Positions 27,971 through 37,130 of a stretch of DNA of 64,000 bases are shown here, piece by piece. Both the position numbers and the translations under genes were made by a program. Source of the DNA: Sphingobacterium corticibacterium (GTDB taxonomy: Bacteria; Bacteroidota; Bacteroidia; Sphingobacteriales; Sphingobacteriaceae). Each line of letters starts with the position of its first letter. Positions within the stretch are counted from its first letter, which is position 1. The notes under the pieces are model-generated. The model saw nothing but the letters and a program-made list of their open reading frames with translations. It was not told the DNA's origin and did not search any database. The stretch lies in assembly GCF_004208525.1 (NCBI RefSeq), contig NZ_SGIT01000002.1:1611116-1675115 (forward strand), written 5' to 3'.

Positions 27971-29008
27971 ATGAAATGTACTAGATTTTCCATATTGTTT
28001 TGTTGTTTGTTCGGATTATCTTTTTTGGCTTTCGCGCAAGAAAAGGATAGCTTAGCAGAGAAGGTGCTCGTTTACCAGCTCCCGAATGGTGCATGGGGAA
28101 AACAATTGGTGGATAAAAAAGCGGTTAACTATGCTTTGCCGTTAACAAAAGAATTGCTTCAGAAAATCAAAGCGACAGACGAAAAACACGCCACCATAGA
28201 CAATGGTGCAACAACGCGAGAAATTAATATCTTGATCGAGGCCTATACTAAAACACAGCATACGGATTATCTAAATGCGGCTCGCCGAGGAATAGAATAC
28301 CTGTTGGAAGCACAATATGAAAACGGGGGTTTTCCGCAATACTATCCCAATAAATCCCTATATCGGGCCCAAATCACGTACAACGATAATGCGATGATCA
28401 ACGTGTTGACGGTATTGGATAACCTAGCGAAAGAAACAGCGGGTTTTGCCGCGCTAGCGGACGATCGATTAAAAGAACGTGCGGTGGATGCGGTAACGAG
28501 AGGCATAGACTGCATATTGAAAACACAGATTATACAGGGTGATTCCTTGACCATTTGGGCGGCACAATATAATGAAAAAACGCTTCAACCCGAACAGGCA
28601 AGAGCGTTTGAGCCTGTTTCGTTAAGTACATCAGAATCGGTCAATATTGTACGTTTTTTGATGAAACAGCCTGTAACGCCAGCGATAGAGAGGGCGATAG
28701 AAGCAGCTGTCCAGTGGTTCGAAGTACACGATCTGGAAGGATATCGGTTTGACAAGACAAAACATCCGAAAACGGGGAAAACCGTTCGTGACCTCGTACC
28801 CGATAGTACTTCTGTCATATGGTCGAGGTTTTATGATATCGCAAATAATAAGCCCCTATTTGGCGATCGGGATAATAGCGTGACCTACGATTTTTCGGAA
28901 ATATCGGATGAACGAAAAAATGGGTATGCTTGGTTTGGCAACTGGCCCATCAAATTGTTGGAAAAAGAATATCCCAAGTGGAAGGAAAATAAAGTGATAA
29001 AAAAGTAA
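27971..29008 (+). CDS. Pectate lyase, polysaccharide lyase family 10
   Basis: 345 residues with a signal peptide ending at SFLAFAQ. The PL10 (alpha/alpha)3 toroid is recognised from LPNGAWGKQ, TIDNGATTREINIL, GIEYLLEAQYENGGFPQYYP, YNDNAMINVL, IWAAQYNEKTLQPEQARAFEP, SESVNIVRFLM and IWSRFYDI..NKPLFGDRD. These match the PelA-type lyases that cut polygalacturonate by calcium-dependent beta-elimination and leave unsaturated ends, the substrate of the GH105 enzyme encoded just before it. 4 nt separate it from uxaB, so uptake and catabolic genes are joined in one unit. Confidence 0.9.
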   Translation: MKCTRFSILFCCLFGLSFLAFAQEKDSLAEKVLVYQLPNGAWGKQLVDKKAVNYALPLTKELLQKIKATDEKHATIDNGATTREINILIEAYTKTQHTDYLNAARRGIEYLLEAQYENGGFPQYYPNKSLYRAQITYNDNAMINVLTVLDNLAKETAGFAALADDRLKERAVDAVTRGIDCILKTQIIQGDSLTIWAAQYNEKTLQPEQARAFEPVSLSTSESVNIVRFLMKQPVTPAIERAIEAAVQWFEVHDLEGYRFDKTKHPKTGKTVRDLVPDSTSVIWSRFYDIANNKPLFGDRDNSVTYDFSEISDERKNGYAWFGNWPIKLLEKEYPKWKENKVIKK

Positions 29009-29012
29009 AAAC

Positions 29013-30530
29013 ATGTTACTTTCAAGAGAGAATATAGAAAAAATAGATGTAAGCAAGGTTGAGTTACCACAAGGTAGCTCCTTTGAATTGCCGGAACGCG
29101 TATTACAGTTTGGCACAGGTGTGTTGTTGAGAGGGTTACCCGATTATTTTGTGGATAAAGCAAATAAAGCGGGTGTATTTAATGGTCGTGTTTTAGTCGT
29201 TAAATCGACTTCGTCATCGGGAACAGATGAATTTGCAGAGCAGCAAGGGTTATATACCTTATGCATAAAAGGAATAGAAGAAGGACAGGAAGTGGTGAGG
29301 TACAGCATCAATAATGCGATTTCGCGGGTACTGTCTGCTTCGAAAGATTGGGAGACGATTTTGGAGGCCGCGCACAATCCTGAAATGCAGATCGTATTCT
29401 CGAATACGACCGAAGTAGGGATCGTGTTGAGTAACGATAAGATAACAGACAACCCTCCCGCGTCGTTTCCGGGAAAATTGTTGGCCTTCCTCTATGAGCG
29501 CTATCGCCACTTCAAGGGTGATACCACAAAAGGGCTGGTTATATTACCGACAGAATTGATTTCTGATAACGCGACAAAACTGAAGAAAATCTTACACAGT
29601 CTGGCAGCTCAAAATAACTTGGAAAAAGATTTTTTGGCATGGTTGGACGAAGCGAACGACTTTTGTAACACCTTGGTAGATCGTATTGTACCTGGCCGTT
29701 TACCAAAAGAAGAACAACAACAGACAGAACAGGAGTTAGGATACCAAGATCAACTGATGATTATGGCAGAGCCATTCCGTTTATGGGCTATCGAAACCGG
29801 TTCGCAGCGGGTAAAACAAATCCTTTCTTTTGCGGAAGTGGACAGCAGTGTTGTGCTTGTTCCATCTATTGATAAATTTAAGGAAATCAAATTACGTTTG
29901 CTTAATGGAACACATACATTGAGTTGTGCGGCTGCTTTATGGAGTGGTTTTATCACGGTGAAGGAAGCCATGCAAAACGACTCCTTCAATGCTTTTGTCA
30001 AGGGTCTAATGAAAAATGAAATCAGTAAAGCTATCGTAGATCAGCATATTGAAATACAAGACGCCGAAGATTTTTCCAACCGTGTAATTGATCGGTTTAG
30101 CAACCCATTCTTAGAACATCGGTGGGAAAGTATAGCCTTAAACTACACCTCCAAAATGAATATGCGAAACATTGCGTTGTTGGAGAAATGGTATAAAAAG
30201 AACTTAGTTCCCCCGCTACATATGGCATTAGGTTTCGCTGCCTATATCAAATTTATGAATACGAAAGTGCAAAACGGGCAATATGTGCAGGAAATAGATG
30301 GACAAGAGATCGCTTTGCAAGATGAATTCGCGCCTGTGCTATTCGACTATTGGAAGAACCCGCAGACGGTCGTACATAATGTATTGCACGATGATAGCTT
30401 ATGGGGAAAAGATTTGACGACGTATCCCGAGTTTGAACAGGCAGTGAAGCAATATTTGGATGAAATAAACGCAAATGGCGTATTAAAAACAATTGAAAAC
30501 TTAAATGCAGAATGGCAAGTAGAATATTAA
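29013..30530 (+). CDS. uxaB: Tagaturonate reductase
   Basis: 505 residues, cytoplasmic. It belongs to the mannitol dehydrogenase/UxaB family: N-terminal Rossmann element RVLQFGTGVLLRGL, VVKSTSSSGTDEF, IVFSNTTEVGI, LPTELISDNATKLK, then the C-terminal helical domain with KLRLLNGTHTLSCAAALWSG, the family's Lys-Asn-His catalytic region. It reduces D-tagaturonate to D-altronate with NADH, step two of the isomerase pathway for galacturonate. Its last 19 nt overlap the start of uxaA, which indicates translational coupling. Confidence 0.94.
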   Translation: MLLSRENIEKIDVSKVELPQGSSFELPERVLQFGTGVLLRGLPDYFVDKANKAGVFNGRVLVVKSTSSSGTDEFAEQQGLYTLCIKGIEEGQEVVRYSINNAISRVLSASKDWETILEAAHNPEMQIVFSNTTEVGIVLSNDKITDNPPASFPGKLLAFLYERYRHFKGDTTKGLVILPTELISDNATKLKKILHSLAAQNNLEKDFLAWLDEANDFCNTLVDRIVPGRLPKEEQQQTEQELGYQDQLMIMAEPFRLWAIETGSQRVKQILSFAEVDSSVVLVPSIDKFKEIKLRLLNGTHTLSCAAALWSGFITVKEAMQNDSFNAFVKGLMKNEISKAIVDQHIEIQDAEDFSNRVIDRFSNPFLEHRWESIALNYTSKMNMRNIALLEKWYKKNLVPPLHMALGFAAYIKFMNTKVQNGQYVQEIDGQEIALQDEFAPVLFDYWKNPQTVVHNVLHDDSLWGKDLTTYPEFEQAVKQYLDEINANGVLKTIENLNAEWQVEY

Positions 30531-32158
30531 GAATCCATCCTAAGGATAATGTGTTGGTGGCATTGCAGAATCTGTCAAAAGGGGAGCAAATTGAATTTAA
30601 TGGTGTTGTTTATACCTTACAGGAAGATGTGCCGGCAAAGCATAAGTTTTTTATGCAGGAAATGCAGCAAGGGGATGAGATATACATGTATGGGGTATTG
30701 GTAGGGAAAACACAATATACAGTGCCACAGGGTGGAATCATGAATACCGATAACACCAAGCATGCGGCAGATCCTTACACCTTTAGACCTTATGCGTACT
30801 CTTGGGAGGCTCCGGACGTTTCCCGATTCTCCGGGAGAACCTTTAATGGCTATGTGCGGGAGGATGGTAGAGTAGGCACGGCCAATTATTGGTTGTTTGT
30901 GCCAACGGTATTCTGTGAAAATAGAAACCTGGATGTTATTAAGGAAGCGCTTCACAACGAACTAGGATATTCCGTGACCGGAAAATACCGTGCTTTCACC
31001 CATGAACTGTTGGCCGCGTATGAAGCCGGACAGGACATCAATACATTATCACCTGAGCAGTTAAGCGTTGCCTCTCATTCGAAGAATCGAGTATTTAAGA
31101 ATGTAGATGGTATTAAATTCTTAAATCATCAGGGAGGATGTGGCGGTATTCGGCAGGATGCGGCCGTTTTAGGGAAACTATTGGCCGCTTATGCTGACCA
31201 TCCCAATGTAGCAGGTGTCACGGTATTAAGTCTCGGTTGTCAGAATCTGCAATTGAGCGATTTATTGACGGATATTAAAGAGCGAAATCCAAATTTTAAA
31301 AAGCCGATTCATGTTTTTGAGCAACAGCAGTCGAAAAGCGAAGAACAGCTTATTAAAGAAGCTATACAAAAGACGTTTACAGGGCTTATCGAAATTAATA
31401 AGCTGGAACGGCAACCTGCCCCGTTGAGCAAATTGACCTTAGGCGTGAAATGTGGTGGCAGCGATGGCTTTAGTGGAATATCGGCCAATCCTGCTGTTGG
31501 GTATACGTCTGACTTGCTGGTCGCATTGGGCGGTAAGGTGTTGTTGGCAGAGTTCCCGGAATTGTGTGGCGCCGAACAAAATTTAATCGACAGAACGATA
31601 GCGCCTGAAGCAGCGCATAAATTTATTAAATTGATGGGGGCATACAGCCAGGCAGCAGAAAATGTGGGTTCTGGGTTTCACATGAATCCATCACCCGGAA
31701 ATATTCGGGACGGTTTGATTACAGATGCGATAAAGAGCACGGGAGCAGCAAAAAAAGGCGGGACATCTCCTGTCGTTGACGTACTAGACTATACGGAGGA
31801 AGCCACAAAGCCCGGTCTAAATCTCGTGTGTACGCCTGGCAACGATGTAGAAGCAACCACTGGAAAAACGGCTTCGGGTGCAACGTTAATTTTGTTTACA
31901 ACCGGATTAGGTACGCCGACTGGTAATCCTATTTGTCCCGTTATTAAGGTAGCAACCAACAATGCGTTGGCGCAACGGATGGGAGATATAATTGATATCA
32001 ACACCGGCTCCATCATTGACGGAGATAAGACTATTGAGCAAATGGGAGAAGATATTCTCGAATATTGTATCAAAGCAGCCAGTGGCGAGATTATACCAAA
32101 AGCAGTTCAATTAAATCAAGACGACTTTATCCCTTGGAAAAGAGGGGTTAGTCTATAA
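30512..32158 (+). CDS. uxaA: Altronate dehydratase
   Basis: 548 residues. The N-terminal SAF domain (about 1-85, RILRIHPKDNVLVALQNLSKGEQI) is followed by the UxaA/GarD catalytic part: GYVREDGRVGTANYWLF, GIKFLNHQGGCGGIRQDA, LGVKCGGSDGFSGISANPA, ELCGAEQNL and CTPGNDVEATTGKTASGATLILFTTG. The conserved Cys residues fit an Fe2+-dependent dehydratase. It converts D-altronate to 2-keto-3-deoxygluconate (KDG). The ATG lies inside the end of uxaB. Confidence 0.94.
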   Translation: MASRILRIHPKDNVLVALQNLSKGEQIEFNGVVYTLQEDVPAKHKFFMQEMQQGDEIYMYGVLVGKTQYTVPQGGIMNTDNTKHAADPYTFRPYAYSWEAPDVSRFSGRTFNGYVREDGRVGTANYWLFVPTVFCENRNLDVIKEALHNELGYSVTGKYRAFTHELLAAYEAGQDINTLSPEQLSVASHSKNRVFKNVDGIKFLNHQGGCGGIRQDAAVLGKLLAAYADHPNVAGVTVLSLGCQNLQLSDLLTDIKERNPNFKKPIHVFEQQQSKSEEQLIKEAIQKTFTGLIEINKLERQPAPLSKLTLGVKCGGSDGFSGISANPAVGYTSDLLVALGGKVLLAEFPELCGAEQNLIDRTIAPEAAHKFIKLMGAYSQAAENVGSGFHMNPSPGNIRDGLITDAIKSTGAAKKGGTSPVVDVLDYTEEATKPGLNLVCTPGNDVEATTGKTASGATLILFTTGLGTPTGNPICPVIKVATNNALAQRMGDIIDINTGSIIDGDKTIEQMGEDILEYCIKAASGEIIPKAVQLNQDDFIPWKRGVSL

Positions 32159-32171
32159 AACTATCATGATC

Positions 32172-33572
32172 ATGAAAACATTTTTAGACGACAATTTTTT
32201 ATTAAATAGCAAAACGGCAGAAACGTTATATCATCAATTTTCAAAGAGTTTGCCGATTATTGATTACCATAACCACTTGATACCAGAACAAATTGTGAAC
32301 GATACACAATTTGAAAACATCAGTCAAGTATGGTTAAATGGTGACCATTATAAATGGCGTGCTATGCGTGCTAACGGTGTGGACGAAAAATATATTACAG
32401 GAGATGCCTCTGACAAAGATAAGTTTTTGAAATGGGCGGAGACAGTTCCATATACGTTGCGTAATCCCTTGTATCACTGGACGCACCTAGAGCTTCAGCG
32501 GTATTTCGGCATCAAGGATTTGCTATCTCCTAGAACAGCGGAAAAGATTTATGAGGAAACAGCTGCTAAATTGGCAACGCCGGGCTATTCCGTACGGGGA
32601 TTATTGAAAATGATGAATGTGGAGGTCGTGTGTACGACGGATGATCCCATAGATTCCTTGAATTTTCATCAACAGTTTGCACAAGAACAGGAGAGCTTCA
32701 AGATGCTTCCGGCATTTCGTCCAGACAAAGCTATGAACAGCGATGATGTGACCGCATTGAATGCTTATATTGATCAAGTAGAGGCGGTAACAAACACGTC
32801 TATAGGAAGTTTTTCAGCTTATTTAGACGCATTGAAAGCGAGACATGATTTCTTTGCTGAAAACGGTTGTTCCGTATCCGATCACGGATTGGAACAGATT
32901 TATGCCGAAGATTATACAGACCAGGAAATCGGGGCTATTTTCGAAAAAATAAGAGCAAATCAAACATTAACATATAGCGAAAATCTGAAATTCAAATCAG
33001 CTATGTTGGTGCAGTTTGCCGAATGGGATCACGAAAAAGGTTGGGTTCAACAGTATCATTTAGGGGCTCTGCGTAATAACAACGCACGTATGCTACGTGT
33101 AAATGGGCCGGATACCGGCTGGGATTCCATTGGTGACTTTAGCCAGGCGAGAGCACTTTCCAAATTCCTCAATAGATTGGATAACGAAGATAGATTGACG
33201 AAAACGATTTTATATAACCTTAATCCGGCCGATAATGAGTTGATCGCGACAATGATCGGGAATTTTAACGATGGATCTATCAAAGGAAAAATTCAGTTTG
33301 GATCGGCTTGGTGGTTCCTCGATCAAAAAGATGGCATGACCAAACAGCTAAATGCTTTATCGAATATGGGGTTACTGAGTCGCTTAGTGGGGATGTTGAC
33401 TGATTCTCGTAGCTTCCTGTCGTTTCCAAGGCACGAATATTTCAGACGATTAGTATGTGATATCTTTGGAGAAGATGTAGAAAAAGGAGAATTACCGAAT
33501 GATATCGAATGGATTGGTAAAATTGTAGGCGACATCAGCTATCATAACGCGAAAGAATACTTTAATTTCTAG
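32172..33572 (+). CDS. uxaC: Uronate isomerase
   Basis: 466 residues from ATG 32172 (MKTFLDDNFLLN); an in-frame ATG at 32166 adds only two residues. Amidohydrolase-fold glucuronate/galacturonate isomerase: IIDYHNHLIP with the metal-site HxH, YHWTHLELQRYF, VVCTTDDPIDSL, LRNNNARML, GPDTGWDSIGD and LTDSRSFLSFPRHEYFRR. Length matches E. coli UxaC (about 470). It converts D-galacturonate to D-tagaturonate, the first step of the pathway. It is the third of three tightly packed uxa genes. Confidence 0.94.
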   Translation: MKTFLDDNFLLNSKTAETLYHQFSKSLPIIDYHNHLIPEQIVNDTQFENISQVWLNGDHYKWRAMRANGVDEKYITGDASDKDKFLKWAETVPYTLRNPLYHWTHLELQRYFGIKDLLSPRTAEKIYEETAAKLATPGYSVRGLLKMMNVEVVCTTDDPIDSLNFHQQFAQEQESFKMLPAFRPDKAMNSDDVTALNAYIDQVEAVTNTSIGSFSAYLDALKARHDFFAENGCSVSDHGLEQIYAEDYTDQEIGAIFEKIRANQTLTYSENLKFKSAMLVQFAEWDHEKGWVQQYHLGALRNNNARMLRVNGPDTGWDSIGDFSQARALSKFLNRLDNEDRLTKTILYNLNPADNELIATMIGNFNDGSIKGKIQFGSAWWFLDQKDGMTKQLNALSNMGLLSRLVGMLTDSRSFLSFPRHEYFRRLVCDIFGEDVEKGELPNDIEWIGKIVGDISYHNAKEYFNF

Positions 33573-33772
33573 GCACAAGCCGAGAATTTCGTTGACTATC
33601 AATTTCTCATGCTCCTGGAAGTTAGGTAGTCAACGAAATCCTTGTAGTAATCATTTTATGGTTTTCTGCGTTCAAATGGCTATCTTTCCAAAATATTCTA
33701 ATGACACCTAAACCGGTCAACGAAAAGATTGAAGGGAAGATCTTATAAAGCAGAACAAAATTATTATTTATA
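33573..33772 (+). other. Gap between uxaC and eda with a 13-bp inverted repeat
   Basis: 200 bp without a gene. ATTTCGTTGACTA (33586-33598) and TAGTCAACGAAAT (33627-33639) are perfect inverted arms with a 28-nt loop, and GTCAACGAAA occurs a third time at 33716-33725. No U-tract follows. It may be an mRNA processing hairpin that lets eda and the transporter be expressed at a different level, a regulator site, or a scar. Confidence 0.55.
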
Positions 33773-34432
33773 ATGAGTAAGAAAAAAGAAGTTTTAGATG
33801 CGATTTTGAAACAGGGGATGTTGCCTTTGTTTTTCCACACCGATGTGCAAGAAAGTATTGATATCGTAAAGACACTATATGCCTCGGGGATTCGCGTTTT
33901 TGAGTTTACAAATCGCGGAGAAGAGGCGAAAAAGGTTTTCAAAGCACTCATAGATGCACGAAATGAAGAGATGCCCGAGCTTCAACTGGGTATCGGTACA
34001 ATCAAAACGATGAGTGAAGCGGAGAAATTTATCAGCCTAGGAGCAGATTTTATCGTTGCACCCATCGTCACGCCCAGTGTAGGAGACTTGGCACACAGCC
34101 ATGACCTGCTTTGGATTCCGGGCTGTATGACCCCTAACGAAATTGCGTTAGCACAACAAAATAAAGCCGCTTTGATTAAACTTTTTCCGGCAAATGTATT
34201 GGGGCCAGGATTTTTGTCTGCTATTAAGGAATTATTTAAAGGGCAGTTGTTTATACCTACTGGCGGGGTAGATCTGGAGATAGAAAATTTAAAATCTTGG
34301 TTTAAAGCCGGTGTTTGTGCCGTGGGAATGGGCAGTAAATTGATCAACCCTAAACAGGTGGATGGTCTGGCAGAAAGGACACAACAAGCATTACAACTTG
34401 TCGCACAGGCCAGAGCGGAAAGTGAGGGATAA
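33773..34432 (+). CDS. eda: KDPG aldolase (2-keto-3-deoxy-6-phosphogluconate aldolase)
   Basis: 219 residues; a beta/alpha-barrel aldolase of the Eda/DgoA family. Motifs: the general-base Glu44 in VFEFTNRG, LGIGTIKT, ADFIVAPIVTP, WIPGCMTPNEI, the Schiff-base Lys136 in LIKLFPAN, and PTGGVDLEN-like (FIPTGGVDLEIENL). It splits KDPG to pyruvate and glyceraldehyde 3-phosphate, the last step of galacturonate use. KDG kinase, needed to make its substrate, is not in the window. 75 nt or less separate it from the transporter gene. Confidence 0.93.
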   Translation: MSKKKEVLDAILKQGMLPLFFHTDVQESIDIVKTLYASGIRVFEFTNRGEEAKKVFKALIDARNEEMPELQLGIGTIKTMSEAEKFISLGADFIVAPIVTPSVGDLAHSHDLLWIPGCMTPNEIALAQQNKAALIKLFPANVLGPGFLSAIKELFKGQLFIPTGGVDLEIENLKSWFKAGVCAVGMGSKLINPKQVDGLAERTQQALQLVAQARAESEG

Positions 34433-34507
34433 GTTTATAGAGAGTCATTGATCACGAATACGAAAAGCAAATTACGAGAAACGAAAAATAAAAAAAAAGC
34501 TATACCA

Positions 34508-35956
34508 ATGAACATGGAAAAGAAAAGCAATTATAGATGGACAATATGCGGGCTGCTATTTTTTGCAACAACTATTAACTATTTGGACAGACAGGTACTG
34601 TCGCTCACATGGAAAGATTTTATTGCGCCAGAGTTTCATTGGACAAATAGTGATTATGGATTGATTACAGCATTATTCTCTATATTTTATGCTGTAAGTA
34701 TGTTATTTGCCGGGCGGTTTGTAGACTGGTTGGATACCAAAAAAGGTTTTTTATGGGCCATCGGTATCTGGTCGGTAGGTGCTGTGCTACATGCTTTTTG
34801 TGGTATTGCCACCTCTGGAATTGTTGCGGGAGAATGGTTTGTAGGGTTTGAAGGGGCTAAGGAAGCAATTGCGCGGGTCAATGATGTTGGCCTAGTGGTC
34901 AGCGTCAGTGTTACTTTGTTTATTTTTGCACGTTTTGTGCTCGCTGTAGGGGAAGCAGGTAACTTTCCGGCGGCGATTAAAGCTACGGCAGAATTTTTTC
35001 CTAAAAAAGATAGGGCGCTTTCAACCAGTATTTTTAATGCAGGAGCGACTATTGGTGCATTAGCAGCACCACTTACTATACCGGTGATTGCCGCTCATTG
35101 GGGTTGGGAGATGTCTTTTATTATTATTGGTGCGTTGGGTTTTGTATGGATGGGCTTTTGGATTTTTATGTATAAAAAGCCGCATGAACACCCTAAAATT
35201 AATAAGGCCGAGCTGGATTATATCATGCAGGACGGCGACCATGTCGTGCCGGAGGATGTCGTGGGCGTAGCCCCAGCGGAGAAGAAGAAAATGTCGTTCG
35301 CGGATTGCTTTAAATATAAACAGACGTGGGCTTTTGCATTTGGTAAATTTATGACCGACGGGGTATGGTGGTTTTTCTTGTTCTGGATGCCTGCTTATCT
35401 TTCCTCCGTTTATGATATCAAATCGTCCGATACAGAAGGACAATTGGCATTGTTCGTCCTATATCTGATAACGTTATTGTCCATTATTGGCGGGTGGCTA
35501 CCTACCTATTTTGTAGAAAAAAAAGGATTAAATCCGTATGACGGACGCATGAAAGCCATGTTATTGTTTGCTTTTGTACCACTGGTGGTATTGTTTGCAC
35601 AGCCTCTCGGACATCTTTCCTACTGGGTGCCCGTCCTGTTTATTGGTTTTGCAGGAGCCGCCCACCAGGCATGGTCTGCTAACATTTTCTCTACGGTAGG
35701 CGATATGTTCCCTCGGAGTGCAATTGCAACGGTTACGGGGATCGGTGGTCTTGCCGGCGGAGTGGGTTCGACATTTATCAACTTTGGTTCTGGAAAGCTA
35801 TTTGATCATGCTGCACAAACACAAATGGTGTTTATGGGCTTTCAAGGAGAAGAGGCAGGATATTTTATCGTTTTCTCGTTCTGTGCGGTAGCCTATCTAA
35901 TCGCTTGGGCAGTGATGAAAACGTTGGTGCCAAAAATGGAAATAATTAAAGAATAA
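34508..35956 (+). CDS. MFS hexuronate transporter (ExuT-like)
   Basis: About 482 residues from ATG 34508 (MNMEKKSNYRWTICGLLFFATTINYLDRQVLS); an open extension to 34448 is Lys-rich and unlikely to be translated. About 12 membrane segments. NYLDRQVLS in TM1, the RFVDWLDTKKG loop, and RFVLAVGEAGNFPAAIKATAEFFP are hallmarks of the anion:cation symporter (phthalate permease/ExuT) subfamily. A central cytoplasmic loop carries EHPKINKAELDYI. It should import galacturonate (and perhaps glucuronate) across the inner membrane. Last gene before a strong terminator. Confidence 0.88.
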   Translation: MNMEKKSNYRWTICGLLFFATTINYLDRQVLSLTWKDFIAPEFHWTNSDYGLITALFSIFYAVSMLFAGRFVDWLDTKKGFLWAIGIWSVGAVLHAFCGIATSGIVAGEWFVGFEGAKEAIARVNDVGLVVSVSVTLFIFARFVLAVGEAGNFPAAIKATAEFFPKKDRALSTSIFNAGATIGALAAPLTIPVIAAHWGWEMSFIIIGALGFVWMGFWIFMYKKPHEHPKINKAELDYIMQDGDHVVPEDVVGVAPAEKKKMSFADCFKYKQTWAFAFGKFMTDGVWWFFLFWMPAYLSSVYDIKSSDTEGQLALFVLYLITLLSIIGGWLPTYFVEKKGLNPYDGRMKAMLLFAFVPLVVLFAQPLGHLSYWVPVLFIGFAGAAHQAWSANIFSTVGDMFPRSAIATVTGIGGLAGGVGSTFINFGSGKLFDHAAQTQMVFMGFQGEEAGYFIVFSFCAVAYLIAWAVMKTLVPKMEIIKE

Positions 35957-35999
35957 CATAGGTATACTTCTAAGTAGGCAGTATATTTTTAACAAGAAC

Positions 36000-36029
36000 A
36001 TGGGCAGATTTTTTATCTGCCCATTTTTT
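36000..36029 (+). terminator. Rho-independent terminator of the uxa/eda/transporter unit
   Basis: Arms ATGGGCAGAT (36000-36009) and ATCTGCCCAT (36015-36024), perfect 10 bp, with loop TTTTT and followed by a run of six T. It lies 44 nt after the transporter stop. Confidence 0.9.
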
Positions 36030-36052
36030 ATTCTCCCGGATAACAACTTTAT

Positions 36053-36069
36053 TACCTACCGGCAAGGTA
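36053..36069. promoter_or_regulatory. Possible degenerate operator upstream of the LacI-type gene
   Basis: TACCTACCGGCAAGGTA is an imperfect palindrome with the same CCGGCAA core as operator 2, 50 nt before the regulator's start codon. It could allow autoregulation. The outer bases differ from the other three sites, so this is weak. Confidence 0.3.
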
Positions 36070-36118
36070 TTTTAATATATCGGCTATTTTAGGTATTATT
36101 ACGCCATAATTACCTGTT

Positions 36119-37126
36119 ATGGCGTTTGAGAACTATACGATAAAAGATATTGCAAAGGCCTTAAACCTTTCCACATCAACTGTTTCCAGAGCTTTACGGG
36201 ACAGTTATGAAATCAGCTCAGAAACCAAAAAACTGGTCTTGGAGTATGCGGAAAAAATAAATTACCGGGCAAACCCCATTGCACGGAGCCTGAAAGAAAG
36301 AAAAAGTTATAGTATTGGTGTGATCGTAACAGAGATTGCGAATAATTTCTTCTCGCAGGTAATCGATGGAATAGAGTCGGTGGCTTATAGCAACAACTAT
36401 CAAGTCGTTATTTCTCAAATGCGCGAATCTTCTGCACGGGAACGACTTAATGTGGAACACCTTTACTCCCGTTCGACAGATGGTTTGTTGATCGCGCTAT
36501 CCGCCGAAACGACCGATCTATCCTATTTAGAACATTTGATCGGTAAGGGATTTCCGATCGTGTTTTTTGATCGTGTGCCTAACCTTGCAGCATGCCATAA
36601 GGTAATTGCAGACAATCGTCAAGGAGGATTCGATGCTATCCAGTATCTTGTCGGAAAAGGTAAGCGAAAGATTGCGCACCTTACCGGAACGAGGAAACTC
36701 TCCATTACGAGGGAACGGTTGGAAGGCTATAAAATGGGACTCGAAGCGAACGGACTCCCGTATGCCCCTGAGCTTGTTAAGCACTGTGAATACGGAGGGC
36801 TTCACCAAGATGAAATAGAGCAGGCCGTTACGGAGCTTCTACAAGAAGAATACGATGCAATCTTCATCTCCGGAGATAAATTGAGTATGGGATATTTGCA
36901 AGCTATGAAAGAGCGTCCTGAGGCTGACCTGCGGAAAATAGAAGTAACAGGCTTTACCAATTCGAAAGTCGTGAATCTCTTCTCCCCCCCTATCACCGCT
37001 GTACGCCAGCCTGCGTTTGAAATGGGCGAAAAAGCCGCCGAGCTATTGATTCAACAAATCGAATCTAAACATCCTATAGAGGATTTTGAGACTATTGTGT
37101 TTCCAACTACGCTTATTCAACCCTAA
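36119..37126 (+). CDS. LacI-family transcriptional regulator
   Basis: 335 residues. The N-terminal helix-turn-helix TIKDIAKALNLSTSTVSRAL and hinge NYRANPIARSLK are those of LacI/GalR proteins, followed by a periplasmic-binding-protein-like effector domain (SYSIGVIVTEIANNFFSQV, DGLLIALSAET, PIVFFDRVP, ADNRQGGFDAI, KRKIAHLTG, VTGFTN, TAVRQPAFEMGEKAAELLI). It probably senses a galacturonate pathway intermediate and controls the three palindromes at 17703, 21279 and 23189. It stands behind the transporter terminator with its own start region and ends 4 nt from the convergent MFS gene. Confidence 0.9.
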   Translation: MAFENYTIKDIAKALNLSTSTVSRALRDSYEISSETKKLVLEYAEKINYRANPIARSLKERKSYSIGVIVTEIANNFFSQVIDGIESVAYSNNYQVVISQMRESSARERLNVEHLYSRSTDGLLIALSAETTDLSYLEHLIGKGFPIVFFDRVPNLAACHKVIADNRQGGFDAIQYLVGKGKRKIAHLTGTRKLSITRERLEGYKMGLEANGLPYAPELVKHCEYGGLHQDEIEQAVTELLQEEYDAIFISGDKLSMGYLQAMKERPEADLRKIEVTGFTNSKVVNLFSPPITAVRQPAFEMGEKAAELLIQQIESKHPIEDFETIVFPTTLIQP

Positions 37127-37130
37127 CGAT

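Noticed and set aside
29013..29163. Minus-strand frames antisense to PL10 and uxaB
   Set aside because: No domain, no promoter box and full overlap with strongly supported genes.
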